Assembly (NCBI GenBank): GCA_934120675.1
Contig: CAKOUU010000010.1
Coordinates: forward strand, 1-60,362
Direction: 5' to 3'
Length of the DNA: 60,362 nt
Source: an uncultured Clostridia bacterium
GTDB lineage: Bacteria > Bacillota > Clostridia > TANB77 > CAG-508
A program made the translations under genes and the position numbers. The notes below the pieces were generated by a model. The model was not told the origin of the DNA and did no database searches. It was given only the letters and a program-made list of their open reading frames with translations. Below, one piece after another: positions 27,286-36,077 of the stretch; the stretch's first letter is position 1; the number at the start of each line of letters is the position of its first letter.

Positions 27286-28314
27286 TTATATAAAACTTTG
27301 TTGTCCAATATCGCCATTATAACTATATCCTAGATGTTTATACGCTGGTGGTAACACAACTCTTCCTCTTAAAGTTCTAGATATAAAGCCAATTTGAATC
27401 AAATATGGTTCATACACATCTTCTATTGTATCAACTTCTTCTCCAACTGTTACAGCCAATGCTTCAATTCCAACTGGTCTACCTGCATATTGGACTATCA
27501 TTGTATCTAATAATTTTCTATCTATTTCATCCAAACCTAATTCATCAATTTCAAGTTTATTTAATGCATGTTTTGCAATTTTTAAATCAATGTCTCCATC
27601 GCCCAAAACTGCTGCATAATCTCTAACTCTTTTTAATAACCTATTTGCAATTCTAGGTGTTCCCCTTGACCTTCTTGCAATTTCTTCTGCTGCTTGACCA
27701 TCTATATCTACACCTAAAATTTTTGCTGACCTTTTTACAATTTGTTTTAAGTTTTCAACTGAATACAATTCTAGTCTATTTACGATTCCAAATCTATCTC
27801 TTAATGGTGTTGTTAAAGAACCTGCTTTTGTAGTTGCACCTATTAATGTAAATTTAGGCAAATCCAACCTAATTGACCTTGCGCTTGGACCTTTTCCTAT
27901 CATTATATCTATTGTGTAATCTTCAAGTGCTGGATATAATATTTCTTCAACATTTTTACTTAATCTATGAATCTCATCTATAAAAAGCACATCATTTTCA
28001 GCTAAATTTGTTAATAAAGATGCTAAATCTCCTGGTCTTTCTATTGCAGGACCAGATGTAATTTTTATATTTGAACCCATTTCATTTGCAATTATATTTG
28101 AAAGTGTGGTTTTTCCAAGTCCTGGAGGGCCATACAATAATACATGGTCTAAAGCCTCTCCTCTTTTTTTAGCAGCTTCTATATAAATTTTCATATTTTC
28201 TTTTACTTTGTCTTGTCCAATATATTCGTCTAAAGTTTGAGGTCTTAATGTGTTCTCTAGCCTCTCTTCACCCATATCTTCTAAAGCTGGGTTTATTATT
28301 CTATCCTCATTCAT
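27286..28314 (-). CDS. ruvB: Holliday junction branch-migration helicase RuvB
   Basis: The 342-residue AAA+ motor has Walker A GPPGLGKTT, Walker B FIDEIHRL, sensor 1 IGATTKAG and a C-terminal winged helix (FISRTLRGRVVLPPAY). With RuvA it drives branch migration of recombination intermediates. No ruvA is adjacent. A GGGACG-type repeat lies directly upstream of the start, between ruvB and the Alg13-like gene. Confidence 0.97.
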   Translation of the reverse strand: MNEDRIINPALEDMGEERLENTLRPQTLDEYIGQDKVKENMKIYIEAAKKRGEALDHVLLYGPPGLGKTTLSNIIANEMGSNIKITSGPAIERPGDLASLLTNLAENDVLFIDEIHRLSKNVEEILYPALEDYTIDIMIGKGPSARSIRLDLPKFTLIGATTKAGSLTTPLRDRFGIVNRLELYSVENLKQIVKRSAKILGVDIDGQAAEEIARRSRGTPRIANRLLKRVRDYAAVLGDGDIDLKIAKHALNKLEIDELGLDEIDRKLLDTMIVQYAGRPVGIEALAVTVGEEVDTIEDVYEPYLIQIGFISRTLRGRVVLPPAYKHLGYSYNGDIGQQSFI

Positions 28315-28327
28315 GTTTTATCCTTTC

Positions 28328-28385
28328 GGGATTTAGGGACGTTCCTTAAAATCCCTTCTAAAAGGGACTTTGGGACACTCCTTAA
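28328..28385. repeat. Two degenerate GGGACG-core units upstream of ruvB
   Basis: The first unit reads GGGATTT, AGGGACGTTCCTT, AAAATCCC, again a core between complementary arms. The second (AAGGGACTTTGGGACACTCC, then TTAAATC) is more decayed. They fill the short gap between ruvB and the glycosyltransferase pair. Confidence 0.6.
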
Positions 28386-28391
28386 ATCATT

Positions 28392-28871
28392 TTATATGTT
28401 TTCTATAAAGTTTTCTATTATTTTTAGCATTTTTTGATTATTCGGTTGATATTTTACAGGTTCAAATGTTTTTGATTTTATAATTGCCTCTTTTAAATCT
28501 TCAACATTTTCAATTCCAATTATATAACCTTTGTCATTAAAATCTTTAACAATTTGAATTTGATGATTATTTACATGTTCACCATATTCATGTTTTCTTG
28601 GTACAGCTATAACTTTTTTACCTTTTTCAATTGAAGATATTATTGAACCAACACCGCCATGTGTTATTATCAAACTTGCTTCATCCTGAAATTGTTCTAA
28701 TTGTTCTTTTGACATCAAATCAATTACTCTCATTCTATGTGTTTGATACTTTGTGTATCCGACTTGTACAATTACTTCTTCGTTTATTGTTTTATCTTTT
28801 ATGTTTTTTTCCACTTCTTCTAACAACCTGTGGAAACTATTATTTTGCGTTCCTAATAATACTAGTATCAT
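28392..28871 (-). CDS. Alg13/PssE-like glycosyltransferase subunit
   Basis: I start at ATG 28871 (MILVLLGTQNNSF), which has AAGGAG upstream; the frame extends 18 codons further without need. The 159-residue protein has the GT28 C-terminal-half fold: THGGVGSIISSIEKGKK, the UDP-sugar binding motif, and AVPRKHEYGEHVNNHQ. It pairs with the membrane-binding Alg14-like subunit encoded just upstream, as in PssD/PssE or EpsE/EpsF of exopolysaccharide clusters, to add a sugar to a lipid-linked intermediate. Confidence 0.85.
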   Translation of the reverse strand: MILVLLGTQNNSFHRLLEEVEKNIKDKTINEEVIVQVGYTKYQTHRMRVIDLMSKEQLEQFQDEASLIITHGGVGSIISSIEKGKKVIAVPRKHEYGEHVNNHQIQIVKDFNDKGYIIGIENVEDLKEAIIKSKTFEPVKYQPNNQKMLKIIENFIENI

Positions 28872-28905
28872 AATTTTCTCCTTGTTTTTTCCTTTTGTGG
28901 GCGGT

Positions 28906-29376
28906 TTAATAAATAGAGCCACCATATACTGCTCTAGGATATAGTTTTAGCATTTCTTCCCATTGAACTATAAATAAATCCGCAATTGGATAAATCAGCC
29001 TTCCTGTTGCAGTCTTTTTATTTTTATTTGCAAATGTTTCTATATATATTATTTTGCTTCCGAATATTTTTCCCAAGTAACACATTGGCCCTGCTGTATG
29101 TGTCCCTGTTGTTACTATTACATTTGGTCGTAATTTAAAGTAAAAAAATATTGTTTTTAAACATAAATAAAAATATTTAAATATATATGTAAATAGCTTT
29201 GCTCTTGTTCCATATGGTAAAAAATCTATTTTTTTTCCGTATTTTTCTTTTAGATTTTCATTTGCTTTGTCTTTTTCTGTTATTATATGATAATCATATT
29301 TTTCAAATAAAGGAGATAACTGTAATAGTTCATTTAGATGTCCTCCTGTACTTGATATGAATAGTACTTTTTTCAT
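28906..29376 (-). CDS. Alg14/PssD-like glycosyltransferase subunit
   Basis: The 156-residue protein starts MKKVLFISSTGGHLNELL, the glycine-rich loop of the GT28 N-terminal half, and has a membrane-associated amphipathic segment (FTYIFKYFYLCLKTIFFYF) plus VTTGTHTAGPMCYLGK. It recruits the catalytic Alg13-like partner to the membrane. The pair is 34 bases apart and starts the transcription of the envelope cluster. Confidence 0.85.
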   Translation of the reverse strand: MKKVLFISSTGGHLNELLQLSPLFEKYDYHIITEKDKANENLKEKYGKKIDFLPYGTRAKLFTYIFKYFYLCLKTIFFYFKLRPNVIVTTGTHTAGPMCYLGKIFGSKIIYIETFANKNKKTATGRLIYPIADLFIVQWEEMLKLYPRAVYGGSIY

Positions 29377-29484
29377 TTAATTTTGTTCCTCCAAAGTTTT
29401 TGTTTTTCTTTGTCTATTATACATTTTATTTGTTTTTCTGTCTAGTAAAACTCAATAAATCTAAAAAAATTTATTTTCTAAAGT

Positions 29485-30687
29485 TTATTTTAAAACTTCA
29501 TTCAAAACTGCAGATAAATATTTCATACTGGTTAAGCACTGGTCTAGAGTATTCCCTGTAGAACCTATTTCCATAATATTTGCATACTTCCCTGTATGTT
29601 GATTATATCTGGACTTTGTGAGCATAATTGGTTTAAACAATCCTGGATACATCTCTTCTGCCTTTTGTTGAACTTTAACAGCAAACTTTAAATTTTGTTG
29701 CCAATTTGGATGCCATAGACCTCCTTCGTTTGTGCCTATAACAAACATAATTTGAGCTGCATAATCATCACCTATCTTGACTGTTGGTGCATAATCTGGT
29801 CTTGAGCCTACTGCATCTCTATGTAAATCTATTATAATATCAGATTGATTTGTTTTCAAAATATTTTCTACTGTTTGCAATGAACGTGTATATGAGCCTG
29901 TATATGATGGATAATCATGGTATGAAGTGTCATGTATTACATTTATATTATACTGTTTTAAATAATTTTCTAATTCTGTCCCTACTCTAATTACAGAATA
30001 ATTCTTATCTGTTGTTCTATAATTTCCTGTTTGTGTATATTGATACTTTTCGCTTGGCGTGTAGCTTTCACAGCTATGAGTATGAAAAATCAATATATTT
30101 TTATTATCGATTTTTATATCTGGATTTAAGATATCTTCTGTTAGGTTATATGTAGTTTGATTTTTTATTTTTACATTTCCATATTGTACATTTGCATTTT
30201 CAGCTATTGGATTTGGAGTTACTACTTCTGTCTTTGTTGCTTCATTACTAGCTAATGTAATTTTCCCATCTTCTTGAGTATCTGTAGTTTTATTATTTTC
30301 TACAGTATTTATTTGTTCATATTCTTTATTTGTATTTTGTTGTTTGTTTTGTTCTGCTAATTCTATACCTTTTATTGAACTCATTTCTGTTTTTATGAAT
30401 TCTTCTAAATAATTTTTAGTTTCTGTTTCTTTATTTTCTTTTTCTATCTTTTTGTATTCTTCATTTATGTTTGACATTGTTGGTATTGTTTTGTTTAAGC
30501 AACTTGTTAAACTTCCAAATTTAAAAATATTTATTTGTGCAGTTTCTTTTATGACTTTTTCTTTTGTATTTTCTTTTTTTACAGACGAAAAATATCTTGT
30601 AGTGCATATAACAATTGCTATTGTTAATATTATTCCTACAAGACATTTTCGTATATCTCTCATCCTTAATATTTTTACATTAAACAT
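29485..30687 (-). CDS. spoIIP: Stage II sporulation protein P
   Basis: The 400-residue protein has an N-terminal membrane anchor (CLVGIILTIAIVICTT), a polar linker, and a C-terminal SpoIIP amidase/endopeptidase domain: ILIFHTHSCESY, the D/H-containing IIIDLHRDAVG, and HTGKYANIMEIGS with the catalytic glutamate. With SpoIID and SpoIIM it degrades septal peptidoglycan during engulfment. It is expected to be mother-cell expressed (sigma E), though I did not identify the promoter. It supports spore formation together with dpaA and ylbJ. Confidence 0.93.
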   Translation of the reverse strand: MFNVKILRMRDIRKCLVGIILTIAIVICTTRYFSSVKKENTKEKVIKETAQINIFKFGSLTSCLNKTIPTMSNINEEYKKIEKENKETETKNYLEEFIKTEMSSIKGIELAEQNKQQNTNKEYEQINTVENNKTTDTQEDGKITLASNEATKTEVVTPNPIAENANVQYGNVKIKNQTTYNLTEDILNPDIKIDNKNILIFHTHSCESYTPSEKYQYTQTGNYRTTDKNYSVIRVGTELENYLKQYNINVIHDTSYHDYPSYTGSYTRSLQTVENILKTNQSDIIIDLHRDAVGSRPDYAPTVKIGDDYAAQIMFVIGTNEGGLWHPNWQQNLKFAVKVQQKAEEMYPGLFKPIMLTKSRYNQHTGKYANIMEIGSTGNTLDQCLTSMKYLSAVLNEVLK

Positions 30688-30766
30688 ATATAATTCTCCT
30701 TGTCCTAGGTTTACTATATATATTTATATTCATTAAAGAATGATTTTATTCTTATTTAATTATTTT

Positions 30767-32212
30767 TTATTCTTCTGTCTGACTATCTACTTCGCCTTCA
30801 CTTGATGTTTCTGTGTCATTTTGATTCTCAGTAGTATTCATATTTTCTGTATTGTTAGTGTTTTCTGTGCTATTATTTTGTTTTCCTGATGCTTTTACTC
30901 CTACACTGTCTAGCCACTCTCCAATATTTATTGTTTGGTTGTTTACATTCATATAGTAATATTTTTTTCCAGAACTTATTGTCATATAAACATCATCAAT
31001 TATTGTTTGTACTACTGTTTCTCCTGAAGAATTTATTAGTGCATATTTCTTGTCTTTGCATGCAACTAACATGTTGTAATCTGGTATTATTAATAAGTTT
31101 ATTGCGTCTTTATTACTTGAAGCAATATATCCAAAGCTATCATATTCAAATGGGATTACTTCTTTTCCGTTTTTATCAAATGCTCCCCACAATTTGTCTT
31201 TTCTTGCAAGAATCATTCCATTGTCTAAAAGATATTTATTTTTTATATTATTTTGCGTGAATTTTGTATTGTCAATTCCTATTTCGTCATATTCTATATA
31301 TATTTTAATATTTCCTTTTGAGTCTATTATACCATATTTATTATCTTTTTTTGCCAGATATAATCCTGTATCACTGTCTATTAGTTCAAGGCTATCATAT
31401 AATAATTGTACCTTTGTTTCCTTTTTAGCTGATATTATTCCTACTTTTTTATTGCTTTCAACTAAAAAGTCTCCTGAGTTTGGTAAATATTCTATATAAT
31501 CATATTTTGGTTCTATTATTGTGTTGCCCTTTACATCTATTACAGCATAAATTTTGTCTTCATTTTTTGTTACTACTAGCATGTCATTTAAAATGGTCTT
31601 TTTATTAGAGAAGTTTTCACTAATTTTTTCATACCCATAGTCTAAAACTTTTGATGCATAGCTATCTGATAGATATGGCATTGTATAAAAATATGCTCTA
31701 TTTTTTTCTGTATTATATGTGAAAGATACATTAAATGCTTTTTCTATTCCGTCTGATGTTGCATATAATTTTCCATTTATAGCTTTTACTGGTTTTGAAG
31801 AATATACATAGTCATAGTTTGCAGTATTGTCTGATGTTGTTAATTTGTATATTTTATTTGAGTTTAGCGTAAAATTTGCAACTTCATCTTCACATTGTAC
31901 ATAACATTTGCTTGCGTCTTCTGATTTGTCTGTGTATTCTCCATTATAACTTTCATATCCTAAATATGATGCTATTTCTTTTATTGGAAAATAAATAGTT
32001 CCATCCTCTTCTTCAACCATCATATTTTTTACTTTTTCGTTTGCGCTTCCATTTACATATAGTTTTAATGCACTGTCTTGAATATATAAAATAGCGCAAA
32101 ATATTGCTATAATGGCAATTACTAGTATTGATATTATTATTAGTATTATTTTTGCTGTTTTCTTTGATTTATCCTTTTTCTTTGTATCAAAGCTTTCATC
32201 AATTAAATTCAT
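30767..32212 (-). CDS. Membrane-anchored WG-repeat protein with copper-amine-oxidase-like N domain
   Basis: I start at ATG 32212, which has GGAGGGGAG upstream. The 481-residue protein has one membrane helix (residues ~23-44), a Cu-amine-oxidase N-type beta domain (LYVNGSANEKV...FPIKEIASYLGY), then WG repeats (YAVIDVKGN; YGIIDSKGN; WGAFDKNGKEVIPFEYD), and a low-complexity T/E/N tail. WG repeats form beta structures that bind peptidoglycan or proteins. The function is unknown. The start lies 28 bases downstream of the tgt stop. Confidence 0.8.
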   Translation of the reverse strand: MNLIDESFDTKKKDKSKKTAKIILIIISILVIAIIAIFCAILYIQDSALKLYVNGSANEKVKNMMVEEEDGTIYFPIKEIASYLGYESYNGEYTDKSEDASKCYVQCEDEVANFTLNSNKIYKLTTSDNTANYDYVYSSKPVKAINGKLYATSDGIEKAFNVSFTYNTEKNRAYFYTMPYLSDSYASKVLDYGYEKISENFSNKKTILNDMLVVTKNEDKIYAVIDVKGNTIIEPKYDYIEYLPNSGDFLVESNKKVGIISAKKETKVQLLYDSLELIDSDTGLYLAKKDNKYGIIDSKGNIKIYIEYDEIGIDNTKFTQNNIKNKYLLDNGMILARKDKLWGAFDKNGKEVIPFEYDSFGYIASSNKDAINLLIIPDYNMLVACKDKKYALINSSGETVVQTIIDDVYMTISSGKKYYYMNVNNQTINIGEWLDSVGVKASGKQNNSTENTNNTENMNTTENQNDTETSSEGEVDSQTEE

Positions 32213-32240
32213 TTGTACTCCCCTCCGTGTTATGCTTAAA

Positions 32241-33368
32241 TTATTTAGTATAACCATATTTTTTATAAAATTCATTTTTGAATGTTAATAAATTATCATT
32301 CTCTATTTCTATTCTAACTCTTTCCATTAAATTAGTCAAGAACCTTAAGTTATGAATTGATAATAAACGCACTCCTAATATTTCGTTTGTTTTTACTAAG
32401 TGTCTGATATATGCTCTTGTGTAGTTTCTACATGTGTAGCAATCGCATTCTGGATCTAATGGTCCCCAGTCTCTTTCATATGTTGCGTTTCTTACAACAA
32501 CTTTTCCATGTGATGTTAATGCTGTTCCATTTCTTGCAATTCTTGTTGGTAATACACAGTCACACATATCTATACCAGCTATTGCTGCTTCTATTAGATA
32601 ATCTGGTGTTCCAACTCCCATTAAATATCTTGGTTTATCTTTTGGCATTTTTGGTGCTGTATAATAAAGTATATCTAAGAATTCATCTTTTGGCTCTCCA
32701 ACACTTATTCCTCCAATTGCATACCCAGGTAAATCAAGTGCTGTTAGATCTTCTAGGCTCTTATCTCTTAAATCTTTATAAAATCCACCTTGGATAATTC
32801 CAAATAATGCTTGTTTGTCTGTAGTCACATGTGCATCTTTACATCTTTGTGCCCATCTTGTTGTTCTCTCCATTGAATTTTTTGTATATTCATATGTTGA
32901 TGGATATGGACAACATTCGTCAAATGCCATTATTATGTCTGCTCCCAAATCTTCTTCTGTTTTCATTACAGATTCAGGTGTAAATACATGTCTACTTCCA
33001 TCTAAGTGTGATTTAAATAAAACTCCTTCTTCAGAAATTGTTCTTAAATCTCCTAAACTGAATACTTGAAATCCTCCACTATCTGTTAGAATTGGTCTGT
33101 CCCAATTCATAAATTTGTGAAGTCCTCCTGCTTCTTTGACTATGTCTTGTCCTGGTCTTAAGTATAAATGATATGTATTTGATAATATTATTTGTGCTTT
33201 TACTTCTTCTTTTAGTTCTTCTGGTGTCATTGATTTTACTGTTGCTTGTGTTCCTACTGGCATAAATATTGGTGTTTGTATGTCTCCATGTGGAGTGTGT
33301 ATTACTCCTCTTCTTGCTCCTGTTTGTTTACATTCGTGTAATAATTCGTATGTTACTGCGTGTTTCAT
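32241..33368 (-). CDS. tgt: tRNA-guanine transglycosylase
   Basis: The 375-residue enzyme swaps guanine 34 for preQ1 in tRNA-Asp, Asn, His and Tyr. It has the active-site DSGGFQVFSLG, a second aspartate in DLPGYAIGGISVG, and the zinc site CDCYTCRNYTRAYIRH. queA follows upstream in the same strand and queH is at 18.6 kb, so the window encodes insertion and the last two maturation steps. The tRNA-Asn at the right end has a GTT anticodon, a Tgt substrate. Confidence 0.97.
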   Translation of the reverse strand: MKHAVTYELLHECKQTGARRGVIHTPHGDIQTPIFMPVGTQATVKSMTPEELKEEVKAQIILSNTYHLYLRPGQDIVKEAGGLHKFMNWDRPILTDSGGFQVFSLGDLRTISEEGVLFKSHLDGSRHVFTPESVMKTEEDLGADIIMAFDECCPYPSTYEYTKNSMERTTRWAQRCKDAHVTTDKQALFGIIQGGFYKDLRDKSLEDLTALDLPGYAIGGISVGEPKDEFLDILYYTAPKMPKDKPRYLMGVGTPDYLIEAAIAGIDMCDCVLPTRIARNGTALTSHGKVVVRNATYERDWGPLDPECDCYTCRNYTRAYIRHLVKTNEILGVRLLSIHNLRFLTNLMERVRIEIENDNLLTFKNEFYKKYGYTK

Positions 33369-33379
33369 GTACTCCTCCT

Positions 33380-33459
33380 AAAAATCGGGATAAGGGGACG
33401 GGTCTTCAATCCCGAAAAATTTTTCGGGATTGAAGACCCGTCCCCTTATCCCGATTTTT
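33380..33459. repeat. Perfect 80-bp palindrome with GGGGACGGGTCTTC core
   Basis: Bases 33380-33419 are the exact reverse complement of 33420-33459, with no spacer and no mismatch. Each half itself carries arms (TCGGGAT, ATCCCGA) around AAGGGGACGGGTCTTCA. It fills the gap between queA (stop at 33458-33460, overlapping it by two bases) and tgt (start 33368). As RNA it would form a 40-bp hairpin. Confidence 0.95.
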
Positions 33460-34483
33460 ATTTAATAAACATAGCATCTCCAAAACTAAAGAATCTATAT
33501 TTTTCTTTAACCGCTTCGTTGTATGCTTTCATAATATAATCTTTTCCTGCTAATGCTGATACTAGCATTAATAATGTTGATTGTGGTAAATGGAAGTTTG
33601 TTATTAATCCATCTATACATTTGAATTTATATCCTGGATAAATAAATATTTGTGTATCTCCTTCTGTAGGTTGTACCATTCCAGTATTTTCGTCCGCAAT
33701 TGTTTCTAATACTCTACATGATGTTGTTCCTACTGATATTACTCTTTTTCCTGCTTTTTTTGTTTCATTTATTTTATCACAGTCTTCTTGTTTTATATAG
33801 TAATGTTCTGAGTGCATTTCGTGTTTTTCTACTTCGTCTTCTTTTACTGGTCTAAATGTTCCAATTCCAACATGTAATGTTACATTCGCTATTTTAACAC
33901 CTTTTTCTTCTATCTTCTTTAATAATTCTGGTGTGAAGTGTAGCCCTGCTGTTGGCGCTGCTGCAGAACCTTCGTATTTTGCATATACTGTTTGATATCT
34001 ATCATTATCTTTTAATTCTTCGTGAATATATGGTGGTAATGGCATTAGTCCGATTTGGTCTAATATTTCATTGAATATTCCTTTATAATGAAATTCTACT
34101 TTTCTTGTTCCACCTGGCATTATATCTAATATTTCTGCTTCTAATAGTCCATTTCCAAATATTACTTTTGTTCCAACATGTAGTTTATTTCCTGGTCTTA
34201 CAATACTTTCCCAAATATCTCCTTCGATATTATTTAATAACAAGAACTCTACATGTGCTCCAGTTTCTTTTCTTCCATAAATTCTTGCTGGTATAACTTT
34301 TGTGTTATTCCTAACTAGGCAGTCCCCTGGTTCTAAATAATCAATTATGTCTTTAAATACTTTGTGTTCTATTGTTTGTTTTTCTCTATCTAGTACCATT
34401 AGTCTTGATTCATCTCTTTTTTCTAGTGGTACTTGTGCTATTAATTCTTCTGGTAAATTGTAATTAAAATCTGATACTTTCAT
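33458..34483 (-). CDS. queA: S-adenosylmethionine:tRNA ribosyltransferase-isomerase
   Basis: QueA transfers the ribosyl group of SAM to preQ1 in tRNA, making epoxyqueuosine. The 341-residue product has YNLPEELIAQVPLEKRDESRLMVLDR at the start, YEGSAAAPTAGLHFT and THLHVGIGTFRPV-type segments typical of QueA (here VTLHVGIGTFRPVKEDE). I choose ATG 34483; a GTG nine bases earlier is possible. Downstream is the 80-bp palindrome and tgt. Confidence 0.97.
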   Translation of the reverse strand: MKVSDFNYNLPEELIAQVPLEKRDESRLMVLDREKQTIEHKVFKDIIDYLEPGDCLVRNNTKVIPARIYGRKETGAHVEFLLLNNIEGDIWESIVRPGNKLHVGTKVIFGNGLLEAEILDIMPGGTRKVEFHYKGIFNEILDQIGLMPLPPYIHEELKDNDRYQTVYAKYEGSAAAPTAGLHFTPELLKKIEEKGVKIANVTLHVGIGTFRPVKEDEVEKHEMHSEHYYIKQEDCDKINETKKAGKRVISVGTTSCRVLETIADENTGMVQPTEGDTQIFIYPGYKFKCIDGLITNFHLPQSTLLMLVSALAGKDYIMKAYNEAVKEKYRFFSFGDAMFIK

Positions 34484-34591
34484 TTTTTTCACTCTTTCTT
34501 TTTAATAATTTATATTCTTTATGTTAAAACTCAAAATTATTACTTTTTTCTTTTTTTAATTAATTTTACATATTTCATATTTTCTAGTTAA

Positions 34592-35963
34592 TTAGTTTGC
34601 CTCGTTCATTTCTAGTTTTTCACTATTCTTTACAGCGTTTCCTATATTTTTGATGTTGTTTATAACATTTTTAAATAATTGCCTTACTTGTTCTATCATA
34701 TTTTGTGGTTCATGAAATTCGTCTATTGCATATGAATATTTAAAGTCTGATGCTTTGGCTGGTTTTAGTGTATATACTTGTTCTGGTAAGCCTATGTTTC
34801 CTTTTGATGTTTTTATATTTTTGTTCATATAGTCTTGATACCAGTCTTTTAATCCTGTTAAGCTTTGATTTTTATATCCATATTTTTCATAATCGTGTAA
34901 TGCAGGAATTTCATATCCATATTCTTCTGATGTTCTTTCAAGTGAATGTAAAAATTCATGTAAAAATACTTCTTCTGGGAATGTATTAATTCTTGTGTTA
35001 TATCTGTAAACATAGCTTTTTGATGAATTTGGTAATCTTATGTTAGAATATCCTATTCCATAATAGTCCATTGAACCGTAGTCCTATCCAGTCATTTATT
35101 TGTATGTCATTTTTATATTCTTCATTTCCTAGTCTTATTATTACAAATATATGGTCATAATCATTTTTTTGTATGATGTCTTTTATTGATTTTTCAACAT
35201 CTTCTGCTGATACATAATAACCAAATTCTTCGTCATATGTCAATTTGTTTATTGGGTCACTTGTTTTGTATATGTCACAATTTGCTGCCATTTTATTATT
35301 TGATAAACTACTTGCTGTTTTTTCAAATCTGTTTATTGTATCTTTTATGTCATTTATATCATCATTTGTCATGGATATTTTTATTTCTTTTCCATCTACT
35401 ACAACATCAGTATTTTCAAATATAAAACAAGCAAATTTCCAATTATTGTTTTGACTTGTTGTTCCTTCTTCAAATGTAAAATCACTAAACCATGCTGTCC
35501 CTGTACATTTTCCTAAATATCCACCTAGTCTAAAACCAATTTCAACTTCTTCTCTATCTTTTGAATTAAATATCATTTCTATTTTTTGCCAGTCTTGTGT
35601 TCCTGAAATTGCAACAGATTTTTCTGTTGTTCCTATTATTGATATTTGTGCTCCTACTCCTGATAAGTCGCCTTCTGGAACTACATTTTCTGTTTTTACC
35701 ATACATGTTACTTTATATGGCATATTTTTTTGTACTTTTACTTTCTTGTAAAATGTTGCATCATTTTCTGAGTTTGATGTTATTTTATAGCTGTCTGTTT
35801 TTGAGTATTTAACATCTTTATCTCTTTTAAATTCTGATGTGTGTATGTTCATTTCACTTCTTACATATTCATTAAAGTTGTTTTTACTATAAAATCTTAG
35901 TGCTAAAATCAGTATTGCTATAACTATTATCCATGTTATAATATTTATAATTTTATTTTTCAT
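34592..35963 (-). CDS. Anchored beta-sandwich plus zinc metallopeptidase, with a CGG +1 shift
   Basis: The plain frames give two pieces, 35963-35043 and 35071-34592. The first reaches an in-frame CGG (35078-35076). Skipping the C joins DWIGL to GSMDYYGIGYSN and yields one ~456-residue protein. It has an N-terminal membrane helix (IINIITWIIVIAILILAL), a carbohydrate-binding-like beta-sandwich (around 60-170), a linker, and a C-terminal part with FLHEFLHSLER, an HExxH zinc motif, and a further H in IPALHDYEKY. An extracellular peptidase is likely. Neither half makes sense alone: the first lacks its catalytic domain and the second has no start signal. Confidence 0.78.
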
Positions 35964-36040
35964 ATTCTTTTTTCCTTTTCATATTTTTCTTATGCTTTCT
36001 ATAAAATATTATAACATTAAAAAATATATTTTAGCAATAT

Positions 36041-36065
36041 AAAAGCGAGACATTTTTTGTGTCTC
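36041..36065 (-). terminator. Terminator after pnp
   Basis: GAGACA (36047-36052) pairs with TGTCTC (36060-36065) around a T-rich loop, followed on the minus strand by TTTT. It lies about 13 bases after the pnp stop. Confidence 0.7.
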
Positions 36066-36077
36066 ACTCTTTTATTT

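Noticed and set aside
28392..29376. One broken glycosyltransferase gene
   Set aside because: Two separate subunits (Alg14-like and Alg13-like) with their own starts are normal for this family.
30767..32275. Upstream extension of the WG-repeat protein including an in-frame CGG at about 32224
   Set aside because: That CGG lies upstream of and touching the ribosome binding site; the start at 32212 is clearly better, so it is not a coding CGG.
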